In this document: positions 43,942 through 53,089 of the stretch, piece after piece
Numbering within the stretch: position 1 is the first letter of the stretch
Layout of the letters: every line of letters starts with the position of its first letter
Origin: JAKVCB01 sp965243695
GTDB lineage: Bacteria > Planctomycetota > Planctomycetia > Pirellulales > Lacipirellulaceae
DNA: 64,000 nucleotides
Direction of reading: 5' to 3'
Assembly (NCBI GenBank): GCA_965243695.1
Contig: CBDEWC010000037.1
Span: 62,001 to 126,000, forward strand
Program-made: the position numbers and the translations under genes
The notes under the pieces: generated by a model
What the model was told of the DNA's origin: nothing
What the model saw: the letters and a program-made list of their open reading frames with translations, nothing else
The model's database searches: none

Positions 43942-45225
43942 ATGCCCTCAGGTAGGGATAATATCAGCAGTGCACGCCGTGGTGGAACCTCGAAGAAGAA
44001 CGCTTTTTGCTCGTTCTGCCGTAAGAGTTACCGGGATGTCGGCCCTTTGGTCGAAGGACCGGGCGATGTGTACATTTGCGGTGAATGTATTGAACTCTGT
44101 CAATCAATTCTTGATCAGGAGCGCAAGCGACGTGGCAGCAGCAAGCAGTTGTTCACGCGCATCCCATCGCCTCGCGAAATCGTTGCGGGTATTGATGAGT
44201 ACGTAATTGGTCAAGAAGCAGCCAAACGCGTGCTGGCAGTGGCCGTTCATAGCCACTACAAGCGGCTCATGGTCGCCGAAGATGAAACCGACGTTGAAAT
44301 CGACAAGTCGAACATCTTGCTTGTGGGGCCAACCGGTTGTGGCAAAACGCTGCTGGCCCGGACGCTGGCTCGCAGTCTCAACGTACCTTTTGCGATTGGT
44401 GACGCCACCACGTTAACCGAAGCGGGCTACGTGGGCGAAGATGTTGAGAACCTGTTGTTAAAGTTGCTCCATGCAGCCGATTTTGATATCGAGGCGGCCC
44501 AGCGTGGCGTGCTCTACATCGACGAGATCGACAAAATTGGCAAAACGAGCCAGAATGTCTCGATCACTCGCGACGTGTCTGGCGAAGGCGTCCAGCAGGC
44601 GTTGTTAAAGATGCTTGAAGGAACGACCGCCAACGTTCCTCCACAAGGGGGGCGAAAGCATCCTGAGCAACAGTACATCCAACTCGACACAACAAATATC
44701 TTGTTTGTCTGTGGTGGCACGTTTTCAGGGGTCGAAGATATTATCCGCAAGCGGCTAGGCAAACGGTCAATTGGTTTTAATCAAGATGCTACCTACACTG
44801 GGGATCTTGGCCTCTCTGAGACTCTGCCACATGTTACCGCAGATGATCTCATGGAGTATGGGTTGATTCCCGAACTGGTGGGACGCTTGCCAGTGGTGAC
44901 GGCCCTTGAGCCGCTGACCGATGAGTCTCTGGTTCGAGTGCTTACAGAGCCAAAGAACGCTCTTACCAAACAGTACGAGCGACTCTTCGCGATGGAAGAA
45001 GCTGACCTGACGTTCACCGACGAGGCACTCAAGGCGATTGCTGGAAAAGCGCAAGAACGCGAGACGGGAGCCCGTGGGTTGCGATCTATCATTGAAAACG
45101 TGATGCTTGATATCATGTTCAGTTTGCCAGAGCAAAGTCCAGGCCAGCACTTCGTCATTAGCGAAGATGTTGTCGAAGGGCGGTCAAAACTGTTCACCGA
45201 TCAACCTCAAACGAAGAGTGCGTGA
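43942..45225 (+). CDS. clpX: ATP-dependent Clp protease unfoldase ClpX
   Basis: A 427-residue ClpX. The N-terminal C4 zinc finger has CSFC (first Cys pair) and ICGECIELC. Walker A is GPTGCGKTLLA with K135, and Walker B is VLYIDEID with D194-E195. The pore loop GYVG lies in LTEAGYVGEDVENLL, and the RKH loop in GGRKHPEQQ. Arg-finger and sensor 2 region ETGARGLRSIIE is near the end. ClpX unfolds tagged substrates and feeds ClpP in the cytosol. No clpP or tig lies next to it in this window. The start at 43942 has AGGAG seven bases upstream. A classic terminator follows at 45282. Confidence 0.96.
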   Translation: MPSGRDNISSARRGGTSKKNAFCSFCRKSYRDVGPLVEGPGDVYICGECIELCQSILDQERKRRGSSKQLFTRIPSPREIVAGIDEYVIGQEAAKRVLAVAVHSHYKRLMVAEDETDVEIDKSNILLVGPTGCGKTLLARTLARSLNVPFAIGDATTLTEAGYVGEDVENLLLKLLHAADFDIEAAQRGVLYIDEIDKIGKTSQNVSITRDVSGEGVQQALLKMLEGTTANVPPQGGRKHPEQQYIQLDTTNILFVCGGTFSGVEDIIRKRLGKRSIGFNQDATYTGDLGLSETLPHVTADDLMEYGLIPELVGRLPVVTALEPLTDESLVRVLTEPKNALTKQYERLFAMEEADLTFTDEALKAIAGKAQERETGARGLRSIIENVMLDIMFSLPEQSPGQHFVISEDVVEGRSKLFTDQPQTKSA

Positions 45226-45246
45226 TCGCCGGGCAGAGTGCGTGAT
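45215..45246. repeat. 20-nt tandem duplication across the clpX stop codon
   Basis: AGAGTGCGTGAT occurs at 45215-45226 and again at 45235-45246, with the following bases near-identical (unit 20 nt). The first copy contains the last codons and the TGA of clpX. Confidence 0.85.
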
Positions 45247-45281
45247 TGCCAGGCCAGGCTAGAGAAAATCTACTAGAGTTC

Positions 45282-45313
45282 AAACCGGTCGGAGAAATCC
45301 GGCCGGTTTTTTT
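45282..45313 (+). terminator. Rho-independent terminator of clpX
   Basis: AAACCGGTCGGA (45282-45293) pairs with TCCGGCCGGTTT (45298-45309) as a 12-bp stem with one G-U wobble, closed by a GAAA tetraloop. The 3' arm runs into seven Ts (45307-45313). It is the clearest intrinsic terminator in the window. Confidence 0.93.
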
Positions 45314-45315
45314 CT

Positions 45316-45369
45316 GCCCTGTCAGATGGCATCGCCCTGTCAGGTGGCATCGCCCTGTCAGGTGGCATC
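45316..45369. repeat. 18-nt tandem triplication
   Basis: GCCCTGTCARRTGGCATC-type unit repeated at 45316-45333, 45334-45351 and 45352-45369; the first copy has AGATGG where the others have AGGTGG. It lies between the clpX terminator and the convergent aminotransferase. Apart from this I see nothing in 45370-45530. Confidence 0.93.
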
Positions 45370-45530
45370 GATAATTGCTGCAGAAATATTAATATCTCCA
45401 AGCAGGCAGGCATCTCGGTCTTTATTCTGTCCTGGCCGTCGAGCGGGATTCTCCAGCCGCCTCAAGCTCTGGGGCGACCTGAAACCCAACCACAATAGAT
45501 GGGCGATTTTGCATCGACGGCTTGGCGGGG

Positions 45531-46652
45531 CTAAGGTCTTGCCTTGCGTAACGCTTTAAGCACTTCAATTCCCCGCTCAATCGTGTCGTCGCTGGCCGCA
45601 TAGGAAATGCGGAAGTGGGAATCTCGCTGACTGAAGATTTTGCCTGGAATGATAAGCAATTCCTTAGCAATGGCTTGGGTGACAAATTCGGCCCCTGATT
45701 CGTACTCGGGTGGAACCTGGGGGAACACGTAAAATGCACCTTCTGGATGAATAGCTTGATACCCGGCATCCTTCAAGCCAGCAATCATGCGATCGCGCCG
45801 CGCCTGGTATTGTCGGATGTGGCTGCTCATATCGGTGTCGAGTGCAGCAAGTGCTGCCCATTGCAAGGGATGTGGAGCACAAACAAAAGTGTATTGTTGA
45901 ATCATGGTGATTTTTTCGATCAGCGGGGCAGGGCCGTGGATAAATCCAAGTCGCCAGCCGGTCACACCATAAGTCTTGCTAAAGCCATCTATGACAATGG
46001 TCTGGTCATTCCATTTCGTGGGGCTTGGCAGTTGACTGTCGTAGCAAAAATCGCGATAGATTTCATCGCTGAGCAGCGCAATATTGTGCTTTGCTGCCAG
46101 TTCTGCCAACGCTTGTATCTCAGAGGCGCCGGCTACAATGCCAGTTGGATTGCAGGGACTGTTGAGGAGGATCAGCTTGGTGCGAGGCGTAATCGCCTTT
46201 TCGACTTTCTCGGGATCGATTCGGAAATCTGGGTAGGTATCGATGAGAACTGTTTTCCCCCCCACCATAGATGACAGCGTTGGGTACATCACGAAAAAGG
46301 GATCAAAGCATATCACCTCATCTCCCGGATCGATGAGCGCCAGTATGGTGAGGGCCAGGGCACCACTTGTCCCGCTAGTAACGATAACTTGCCGGTCGGA
46401 ATGTCCCAGGCTTTGATCGATATCGGCCTGCAGGCGCTGCTGCAACTCCGTGACGCCTTGCGTTACGCTGTACCCATTTTTGTCTTCCTTAATCGCCTTG
46501 ATGGCAGCCTGTTTGATCGTGTCGGGTACCGGAAAGTCGGGTTGGCCAATTGACAGATTGATGGGGTCCTTCATCTGTGATGCCAGGTCAAACATCTTGC
46601 GGATGCCTGAACTGTCAAATTCTGTTGTTCGCGCGGCTAGCCAAGGATGCAT
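45531..46652 (-). CDS. Class I/II pyridoxal-phosphate aminotransferase
   Basis: A 373-residue fold-type I aminotransferase from ATG 46652; a TTG at 46712 is possible but less likely. It shows SIGQPDFPVP near the start, SGTSGALAL, NSPCNPTGIV, SDEIYRDF, and the Schiff-base lysine in IDGFSKTYGVTGWRLGF. The C-terminal HFRISYAASDDTIERGI carries the substrate-carboxylate Arg. This is the AspC/AatA-like subgroup that uses aspartate or aromatic amino acids. The exact donor cannot be told from sequence, and the neighbours (a DMT exporter upstream on the same strand) do not settle it. Confidence 0.88.
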   Translation of the reverse strand: MHPWLAARTTEFDSSGIRKMFDLASQMKDPINLSIGQPDFPVPDTIKQAAIKAIKEDKNGYSVTQGVTELQQRLQADIDQSLGHSDRQVIVTSGTSGALALTILALIDPGDEVICFDPFFVMYPTLSSMVGGKTVLIDTYPDFRIDPEKVEKAITPRTKLILLNSPCNPTGIVAGASEIQALAELAAKHNIALLSDEIYRDFCYDSQLPSPTKWNDQTIVIDGFSKTYGVTGWRLGFIHGPAPLIEKITMIQQYTFVCAPHPLQWAALAALDTDMSSHIRQYQARRDRMIAGLKDAGYQAIHPEGAFYVFPQVPPEYESGAEFVTQAIAKELLIIPGKIFSQRDSHFRISYAASDDTIERGIEVLKALRKARP

Positions 46653-46779
46653 TAGAGAGTCACGTGTGAGTGGTAAAGGTGTGGTAGGGTCAACATGGGG
46701 TGTGTATGTCAAAAATCAAAGCCACTGCATCGCAGGTATCGGTCACCACGGCAGGCCGGGCAATGTTGCATCATTACCC

Positions 46780-46823
46780 GCCGCCGGTAACGGTCAGTTT
46801 GGCCGCCGGTAACGGTCAGTTTG
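46780..46823. repeat. 22-nt tandem duplication
   Basis: Two exact adjacent copies of a 22-nt unit starting GCCGCCGGTAACGGTCAGTT (46780-46801 and 46802-46823). The second copy enters the 3' end of the DMT gene. Directly after it, GTCTGACAGGG recurs with a 20-nt period (to about 46859), also within the gene's last codons. Confidence 0.93.
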
Positions 46824-47799
46824 TTGGTGTCTGACAGGGTTCGTTGTTGTCTGACAGGGATTGCGGTTTTCCAGGATTTGACGAGAGCGATTCCCTTCGT
46901 CCGTTTTCTGAGGTGGGCTGGGGACGCTTTCGGTCAAACTGGACTAGCGCGACCATGGCGAGTACAAAGCCAATCGCCACTAATTGGCGCCCTGTGATTG
47001 GTTCATTATCAAATATGCCCCAAGCGAGTGCAATGAGCGGAATCAGGTAACTCGACATGCCGGCAAAGAGAGGTCCCCTGGCGTGCAGTAAGGTTATAAA
47101 CAAGTACCCGGCAAGACCGGTTCCGAAAATTGCCAGGCAAGAGACACTGGCAACCGCCATTGTCCAACTGGTGGTTGCCCCCGATTGAGGTGGAGGACTT
47201 CCTGGTATTAGGCCCTCAAATATCTGGCAAGGAATAAGGAACATCGCTCCGGTCAAGAATAGCGAAGTCGTAAGTGGAATGACGGGAACTTCGTTGAGTT
47301 TCCAGCGAATGTAGGTGTTGGCTGCGGCATACACAAAGGGAACCATGATCGCCAGACCCAGCACGGTCAGGGACATGCCCCGTTGCTGTCCTTCCCACAA
47401 AAGTATCGTGAGCCCCAGAAGACCTCCGGTCACGCCGATGGTTTGGCGAAAAGTTGGCCAGACACCGAGCATCGGTATGGAAAGAAGGATGGTCATAAAT
47501 GGTACCAACGCAAGGATTCCACCAAAATAACTGTGTCCAAATCCAAGGGAAATCAGAAAGGGTTGAACCGCGAAAGGAAACGCATTGCCGACGAAGGCAA
47601 TCAGGGCAATATGGAACCAGTAGCGGGGGGCAATCAGGCGGTCCCCCCTGATCCACCATAGAAGTCCTATCGTCAACCCTCCGCCGAACAAGCGGAAGAA
47701 ACCGATCTCGACCGGGTCAAACCATGAAGTGGCTCGATCCATAAGGATGAAATTTGAACCCAAGATCAAACAGGTAATTAGAAAAACAAGGTGGTGCAT
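46816..47799 (-). CDS. EamA/DMT-type exporter
   Basis: A 327-residue membrane protein from ATG 47799, starting MHHLVFLITCLILGSNFILM. About ten hydrophobic helices form two EamA halves; the second opens after about residue 150, with TYIRWKLNEVPVIPLTT and PLFAGMSSYLIPLIALAWGIFDNEP. The TTG at 47883 would add 28 residues without hydrophobic character. DMT exporters move small metabolites such as amino acids out of the cell; the substrate is unknown. The C-terminal ~35 residues are hydrophilic and contain repeat-derived sequence, suggesting that the tail has been altered by tandem duplication. Confidence 0.82.
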   Translation of the reverse strand: MHHLVFLITCLILGSNFILMDRATSWFDPVEIGFFRLFGGGLTIGLLWWIRGDRLIAPRYWFHIALIAFVGNAFPFAVQPFLISLGFGHSYFGGILALVPFMTILLSIPMLGVWPTFRQTIGVTGGLLGLTILLWEGQQRGMSLTVLGLAIMVPFVYAAANTYIRWKLNEVPVIPLTTSLFLTGAMFLIPCQIFEGLIPGSPPPQSGATTSWTMAVASVSCLAIFGTGLAGYLFITLLHARGPLFAGMSSYLIPLIALAWGIFDNEPITGRQLVAIGFVLAMVALVQFDRKRPQPTSENGRRESLSSNPGKPQSLSDNNEPCQTPTN

Positions 47800-47899
47800 A
47801 GAGCGGGGGGCAGGGGCCCGAGCAAGGATGGAACCCGGATTGTATCCGGCAAATCTTTCGGAGGGCAGGGGAGGGTGAGTCAACCCGAATGGAATCGCC

Positions 47900-49678
47900 C
47901 TATCTCACAGTGCACTGGAACTGCAAAATTCCGCCCTCACCAGGCTCGACTGGTTTTTTGATTTCCCATCGGAGGAGACTCGATCCGCCTTCATTCGGCT
48001 TTGTTAAGAAATTGGCCTGCAGGCTGCTCTTGGCCGAATTCGCCACGTACTCGAGGCGCGTTGAAAGGTTGTCGACGATGGTCACATTGCCGATGACCTG
48101 GTCTCCAACATTGTCGAATCGGAGGGTGAACTCGACGATTTGGCCAGGCAAAGCATTGCCGGTGGAAGCCAGTTTGTAGATCCGCAGTTGTGGACTGTCA
48201 GGTTCCAGCTGACCATAAACGACCCCGGCATGCTCGTCTCGCGCGAGTTCCACCGCTTCCATGTTGTCGACAACGACTTGGGCGGCCTGGTTGCCGCCCC
48301 ACGTGTGCGCCGACTGAACCGCGATGGCAAGCCAAGGCTTTTCGCGGTTTTCGAGTTTCCCCGCGCGCACGATGCTCAGGTTGGCATAGGGAGCGAGCAA
48401 GCCGACCGATTCCAGCAAAGCAACCCGTTGTTTGACTTCTCCAGCCTGATCTCGATTGCGCAGGATGCTTACGGGTCTCTGCCCGATGTCAACTTGGGCC
48501 GTGTAACGTTGTACCGACACGGCCGGTTCGACCGTTTCTTGGGCGTGGACCAGAGTCAACTTGTCGGTGAATTCATTCACCGCGTCAAACCGTTTTTCTA
48601 GTAAGGGTCCCACCGCGCGGCGCACCGCTGCAAACCGGGGGGCGTAGATGCAAACCCGGTTACTCGGTTCGACGATAACTTGACGGGCCAACGTATCGTA
48701 ATGGGCAATGGTATCTTCCTGTTCCAAACCTTCGATGTCCCAATCGGCACGAATTCCGACAGGTAGCCCGTAATCTCCCCCGTCACAAAGGTACTCATCT
48801 GGTGGGCCGATGAGGTTGCGGCCGGCGGATCCACTGCAATGGCTGCCAGATTGGCAAGCCTTGCAAGGAAGGTCTTCTTTGCCGGGGCAGCGATCGTCAC
48901 ACGGCAACCGATAAGTTGGCCAGCCACCTTGAGCCTCTTCTGCGGCTGGAACCATCGATTCATCGTAGATTTCAATGGGAGGGGTTCCGTAGGTAAAGTG
49001 GCCGTCGTCCTGCAAGTCGTCAGGGTAGCGGCCTCCGATCCGGAGAATCGCAACGGGGCGACCGAGGCGATCCGCGACCACCAAAGGGTCTTCGCCTGCA
49101 GCAGCTTCAAACCATTCCGTTTGACCTGGTTCCTGGACAACCGGCAGTGCCAGGCTGGGGTCCTCGACATAGATCACCCGCGTGATGAAGGCACCCTGGG
49201 CAGCCATGTCGAGTTCTTCGGCGGTCAACTCGATGGGAATGGGAAACCGCAGTGCAAGTCCCGGAGGTGGATAGGTACGATCGATCAGTTCGATCGTCGG
49301 ATAAACTTCCGCCCCGTCGGCGATCGGTGTGTCGGTAATCCTGAGGCGATATACCGCACCAATCAACATGCCGGTCAGAACATTTTTGGCTACCGGATCG
49401 GTAAACTGACCGTCCATGGCCAGTGCAATCCGAGTTCCATCAGGAACTCGGATTTGCACCGACTGGAAACGTCCCAACAACGGTCCTCCACGGCGGAGTC
49501 GGAGCTTGCCAATCGCTCCCGGAGGCAAAGCACCAGCGTGGTGCCAATGCCGAGGCGGTTCTTGTGCCAAACCTGGATGGCTTGACATAAGACACACTAT
49601 CGCTGCTAGTAAAAGCAGCTTGCTCGCGACTCGAACACGGTAAAACACCGTGGCGCCATGGAGTCGGACCGTTGTCAT
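47900..49678 (-). CDS. Secreted DUF11-domain surface protein
   Basis: From ATG 49678 the product has 592 residues, with a signal peptide (ASKLLLLAAIVCLMSSHPGLAQ). Residues ~50-220 form a beta-rich domain with YRLRITDTPIADGAEVYPTIEL, PIPIELTAEELDMAAQGAFI and TRVIYVEDPS. This domain recurs in the next gene (YRLKVSN, IIYPTLEI, PVPVQFTEEDFDQVLSGNFV, TKVVYLPDP). A Cys-rich stretch (CDDRCPGKEDLPCKACQSG) sits near residue 260. The C-terminus is a DUF11-type module (GQIVEFTLRFDNVGDQVIGN, TIVDNLSTRLEYV) found in large planctomycete cell-surface proteins. It is probably part of the cell envelope. Confidence 0.8.
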   Translation of the reverse strand: MTTVRLHGATVFYRVRVASKLLLLAAIVCLMSSHPGLAQEPPRHWHHAGALPPGAIGKLRLRRGGPLLGRFQSVQIRVPDGTRIALAMDGQFTDPVAKNVLTGMLIGAVYRLRITDTPIADGAEVYPTIELIDRTYPPPGLALRFPIPIELTAEELDMAAQGAFITRVIYVEDPSLALPVVQEPGQTEWFEAAAGEDPLVVADRLGRPVAILRIGGRYPDDLQDDGHFTYGTPPIEIYDESMVPAAEEAQGGWPTYRLPCDDRCPGKEDLPCKACQSGSHCSGSAGRNLIGPPDEYLCDGGDYGLPVGIRADWDIEGLEQEDTIAHYDTLARQVIVEPSNRVCIYAPRFAAVRRAVGPLLEKRFDAVNEFTDKLTLVHAQETVEPAVSVQRYTAQVDIGQRPVSILRNRDQAGEVKQRVALLESVGLLAPYANLSIVRAGKLENREKPWLAIAVQSAHTWGGNQAAQVVVDNMEAVELARDEHAGVVYGQLEPDSPQLRIYKLASTGNALPGQIVEFTLRFDNVGDQVIGNVTIVDNLSTRLEYVANSAKSSLQANFLTKPNEGGSSLLRWEIKKPVEPGEGGILQFQCTVR

Positions 49679-49729
49679 GGATGTTGGTACTTTCCATCTT
49701 CTAAGCACAGTCAATCAGCAGCTGTTGCA

Positions 49730-51115
49730 TTACTGACCAAACAACCCGTGCAGGCTGAATGGTGAACGGGTTGTCTCGTCAACCATCACCTTGCGTACGG
49801 GCTTGGGGTAATTCAAGCCAGGTCGCTGCTTGACTGAGATCTTCATCTTCTCAACTGGAGGTGGAATTGCCATTCGTGTGCGGTTCTTCATGACGTGTTT
49901 CTGAAATCCAGCAGGAGAACCAAGCGGAATATGGGGTGGACCGGGCAGTCCTATGGGAGTACCTGTGATAGGCATTCCATAGTTGGGGAAAACCGCACCA
50001 ACCCGTTGAGGTGGAATATTCGCCGGTGCAAAACCAGCCGTTGGTACGCCAATCGGCATGTTCCCCATAGCGGCCGCGCCAGTTGGGGGACCGTTCAAAA
50101 TTTCGGCCGCTCCACCGTTTTCCAATACCGACTGCATGGAGAGTCCATTGGGGATGGGTGTTTCAAGGACCGGTTGTGCGAAATCAGCTTCTCCGTCTCG
50201 AAACTGAGCAGGTAAAACTCCACCTTCATCATAGTTGCCTGCAGCCATTTCCAAATCTTTATTACCCATTCGCAGGACTGCCAGGATCGAGCCGCGGCGG
50301 TCGGCTTCGGCAATCGGATCTACACCCGGATCGAGTCGCGTGCTGACCAAAGTTTCAACCCCGGCCAGCGCAAGTTCCTGAAATTCGGGATCGGGTAGAT
50401 AAACAACTTTCGTCACGAAATTACCACTCAGTACCTGGTCAAAATCCTCTTCCGTAAATTGGACAGGAACGGGAGCATGAGAGAGGTAGGCGTCTGTGCG
50501 GGGAGTCACTGGAGCAATCTCAAGTGTGGGATAAATGATTGCGCCAGGTCGTCCTGCAATATTGGAAACCTTCAATCGGTAAATGGCCCCTTGTGTGAAG
50601 TTCTGTCGACCAGGAATGACCAACGGAACGGAATCAAAGGTATTTCTGCCACTGACATCCCATTGGATCCGAATACCGTCCTCTCCATGGAACGCGATTT
50701 GTGAAGTATTCCCACCACCAGGACGACGAGGTCCGGCAACGTAACCGCCCGGTCCGTCGAAACAGCCACCCGGGCCGCATGGGGAACCCTGGTAGTTACA
50801 TTGACACACGTTACCACCCATTGGCCCACCACCCATTGGTCTACCACCCATTGGCCCACCACCCATTGGGCCACAACCCATTGGGCCACAACCCATTGGG
50901 CCACCACCATTCATCATGCCGCCCCCACCTGGTAATCCTCCGCCGCCCATTCCCGTTGGAACTGGAATGACACCTGGGCCTGGGCCACCAACGCCGGGGC
51001 CAGGCTCCATCAACCGCGAGGAGGGCGGTAGGTTATAAGCAAGCCGCCCCTGACAGCCGACTGCCGCGAGTATGACAGCAACAGAAAGGCTTAAGATGAA
51101 AAACTGAATACGCAT
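49730..51115 (-). CDS. Lipoprotein with Gly-Pro-Met repeats, paralogue of the DUF11 protein domain
   Basis: The start at ATG 51115 is backed by GAGAGG a few bases upstream. The 461-residue product has a lipoprotein signal ending LAAVGC. A Gly/Pro/Met-rich region follows with GPMGC/GPMGG pentapeptides, coded by a 15-nt repeat at 50816-50905. The central domain (about 160-300) has the same order of motifs as the adjacent gene's N-terminal domain: AIYRLKVSNIAGRPGAIIYP, VQFTEEDFDQVLSGNFV, KVVYLPDPEF and AEADRRGSILAVLRMG. The two genes are 51 nt apart on the same strand, so they are probably an envelope-protein operon born by duplication of this domain. Function unknown. Confidence 0.8.
   Translation of the reverse strand: MRIQFFILSLSVAVILAAVGCQGRLAYNLPPSSRLMEPGPGVGGPGPGVIPVPTGMGGGGLPGGGGMMNGGGPMGCGPMGCGPMGGGPMGGRPMGGGPMGGNVCQCNYQGSPCGPGGCFDGPGGYVAGPRRPGGGNTSQIAFHGEDGIRIQWDVSGRNTFDSVPLVIPGRQNFTQGAIYRLKVSNIAGRPGAIIYPTLEIAPVTPRTDAYLSHAPVPVQFTEEDFDQVLSGNFVTKVVYLPDPEFQELALAGVETLVSTRLDPGVDPIAEADRRGSILAVLRMGNKDLEMAAGNYDEGGVLPAQFRDGEADFAQPVLETPIPNGLSMQSVLENGGAAEILNGPPTGAAAMGNMPIGVPTAGFAPANIPPQRVGAVFPNYGMPITGTPIGLPGPPHIPLGSPAGFQKHVMKNRTRMAIPPPVEKMKISVKQRPGLNYPKPVRKVMVDETTRSPFSLHGLFGQ
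50816..50905. repeat. 15-nt tandem repeat, about six units
   Basis: ACCCATTGGNCCACM-type units in tandem encode GPMGG/GPMGC/RPMGG on the minus strand. Point differences between units show that some are older than others. All units keep the reading frame. Confidence 0.88.
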
Positions 51116-51361
51116 TCTCTCACCTCTCCAAATCGATTGGGACGGTTTCAAGCCGGCCACACCCCTTTAAGGGGGCAAAAGCCGGATCTGCTAGCGGTAG
51201 TGAATCAAAAAGGTTCAACGAAGTGCCGTGGACGGTTGGCCAACTGGGCAACTACAATCTGCGTCGCGTGACTTTGACGCTAACACGGCACTTAGTCTCC
51301 ACGATCTATTTGGTCGGGTCCCCCGCGCTTGAATCTTTGATAAAACCGTCAAGAACCTCCT

Positions 51362-52433
51362 ATGAAGAAAACTCACCGCGGTTTTACATTTTGCCTGCTG
51401 GCATTGCTGTCGGCGGGAAGTTCTCTTTCCGCTCAGCCGACTGGGACAAATGGCTTTGTCGATTTGGCAGAATTTCCTGCCGCAGGAGCACTGGCGGATG
51501 CTGGCGATCAACTGCTGCTTCACATCGTTCAGCAACTCGAAAATCGGCCCAATATTTCGGCCAATGTGCAGCAGCGGGCTTCGCTGAATGGATGGTTGAT
51601 GGAAGGTGGTGGCCGCTATTTGCAGCAAATCGACACTGGGCGACAAAAGATTCGGGTTCGTTTTGACCTCCGGGCACAAATCGAAGGGCGCCAGGTTCGC
51701 CTGTTGCAGGTCTCTGACGGCGACCGCTTGTGGACAGACCAACGTACGCCTCAGGGACACCATGTCACGAGCGTTGATCTCCGCCGCCTACGTCGCAACC
51801 TGCAACTCGCTTTTGCCGAACTGCCAGCAGGTCAAGCACGAGGCTTGCCGCTGCAGTTAGAACTCTCAGTTGAACAGGGGGGGCTACCTGCCCTGATTGC
51901 CGGATTACGCGAAAACTTTTCTTTTTCACCTCCAGTTTCGTTGTGGCTTGGCCAAACTGAGGTCGAGGGCACTATGGGGTTTTGGAAAATGGAAAAGCTG
52001 GCCCACTACCTGAAGCGGTCAGAACATAAAGAATCGACAACCCCTGCGAATACGAGCCCCTGCGGCAGCCCCTGCGAATACGACAGCACCGATTCCCTCC
52101 CACCTTCCGGCGAGTGTTTTGCTGGTTGTCGGGGCAGGGGACCAATTTCCCTATATCATCGAGTTTCGGCGCGAGGAGGCCTCGGACAAGTTTTCAGAGA
52201 ACGGACAAACACCGCTCCAATTACAGTCAAATCCGCTCATGTTGTTGAGATTTTATGAGCGGGACTTCGATACGGTTATCAATCCGGAACAATTTGAGTA
52301 TGCGCAGGGAATGGATGTCGAAACCATCGATCTGACTGCTGAGCGACTGGAACGACTACATCGTTTGCAACAAAATAATGTGGCCAGTTCATCACCAGTG
52401 CCAATTGCACCTACAACTGGTGCGAGAAGATAA
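51362..52433 (+). pseudogene. Secreted LolA-like protein gene broken by a 28-nt repeat (+1 frameshift)
   Basis: The first frame (51362-52258) has a signal peptide (FCLLALLSAGSSLSAQ) and a LolA-like beta part: NISANVQQRASLNGWLMEGG, RYLQQIDTGRQKIRVRFDL, VRLLQVSDGDRLWTDQ. At about 52060 it becomes out of register. The continuing reading is in another frame to 52433: LLVVGAGDQFPYIIEFRRE, LMLLRFYERDFDTVINPEQF. At the break, CCCCTGCGAATACGA occurs at 52041 and again at 52069, 28 nt apart. Deleting 28 nt joins the frames exactly (STTPANT then TAPIPSHLPASVLLV). The intact protein would be about 347 residues and periplasmic. Either the gene is freshly broken or the assembly is wrong here. Confidence 0.75.
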
Positions 52434-52440
52434 TCCCAGG

Positions 52441-52480
52441 TAGGTTAGAGAGTTACAGGGTAGGTTAGAGAGTTACAGGG
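52441..52480. repeat. 20-nt tandem duplication
   Basis: TAGGTTAGAGAGTTACAGGG occurs twice in direct succession (52441-52460, 52461-52480), between the frameshifted LolA-like gene and the following membrane protein gene. Confidence 0.95.
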
Positions 52481-52531
52481 AAATCTTCTGGACCTGCTCA
52501 AACGCCGTCGTTTTTGATTGATAAGACGATC

Positions 52532-53089
52532 ATGACCCGAATTCTCCTCACGTTAGGATTATTGTCGCTGTTGGTGATGGGCGTTACCCTTTGTCTGGGG
52601 CTTGCCATTGGGAACCTGTATGCAGAACCGTCCCTGCAGACATTGCGTTTGGCAACGGCCCATCGCTTGGCGGGAACGGCCGCCGCTCTGGTGGTCGTCT
52701 TTGTCGAAAGCATCGTCGTCACCTATTTCATCGGGACAAGCCGCTGGTGCCGCGAGGTCGTGCAGACCTACCAACTTGACCCGGCACCTGCCGAAGCCAG
52801 CCAAAGACTCAAACGTCGAGCCTTTCCTTTGGCTCTTGCTGGCATGCTCGTGGTTGTGGCTGTTGGCGCTCTGGGGGCCGCTAGCGATCCGGCGACAGGC
52901 CGACCAGGCACCCACGATTGGGTAAACATTCACCTGGTAGCTGCCATGGCCGGATTTGCATTCATTGCCTGGACCTACTACATGGCGTGGAATTATATCG
53001 CCTCAAATCACGCCATCATCGGGCAGATCGTGGCTGAAGTTGCCCGTGTCCGTCGGGAGCGAGGGCTTGATTTGGGCGAAAACTCGTGA
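52532..53089 (+). CDS. Small polytopic membrane protein of unknown function
   Basis: A 185-residue protein from ATG 52532 with four hydrophobic helices: ILLTLGLLSLLVMGVTLCLG, AGTAAALVVVFVESIVVTYF, AFPLALAGMLVVVAVGALGA and LVAAMAGFAFIAWTYYMAW. Histidines sit at helix edges (TAHRLAG before helix 2, THDWVNIHLVAAMAG before helix 4), a layout that could bind haem or metal, but no family motif is recognised. It is probably an inner-membrane protein. It follows the broken LolA-like gene on the same strand. Confidence 0.65.
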   Translation: MTRILLTLGLLSLLVMGVTLCLGLAIGNLYAEPSLQTLRLATAHRLAGTAAALVVVFVESIVVTYFIGTSRWCREVVQTYQLDPAPAEASQRLKRRAFPLALAGMLVVVAVGALGAASDPATGRPGTHDWVNIHLVAAMAGFAFIAWTYYMAWNYIASNHAIIGQIVAEVARVRRERGLDLGENS

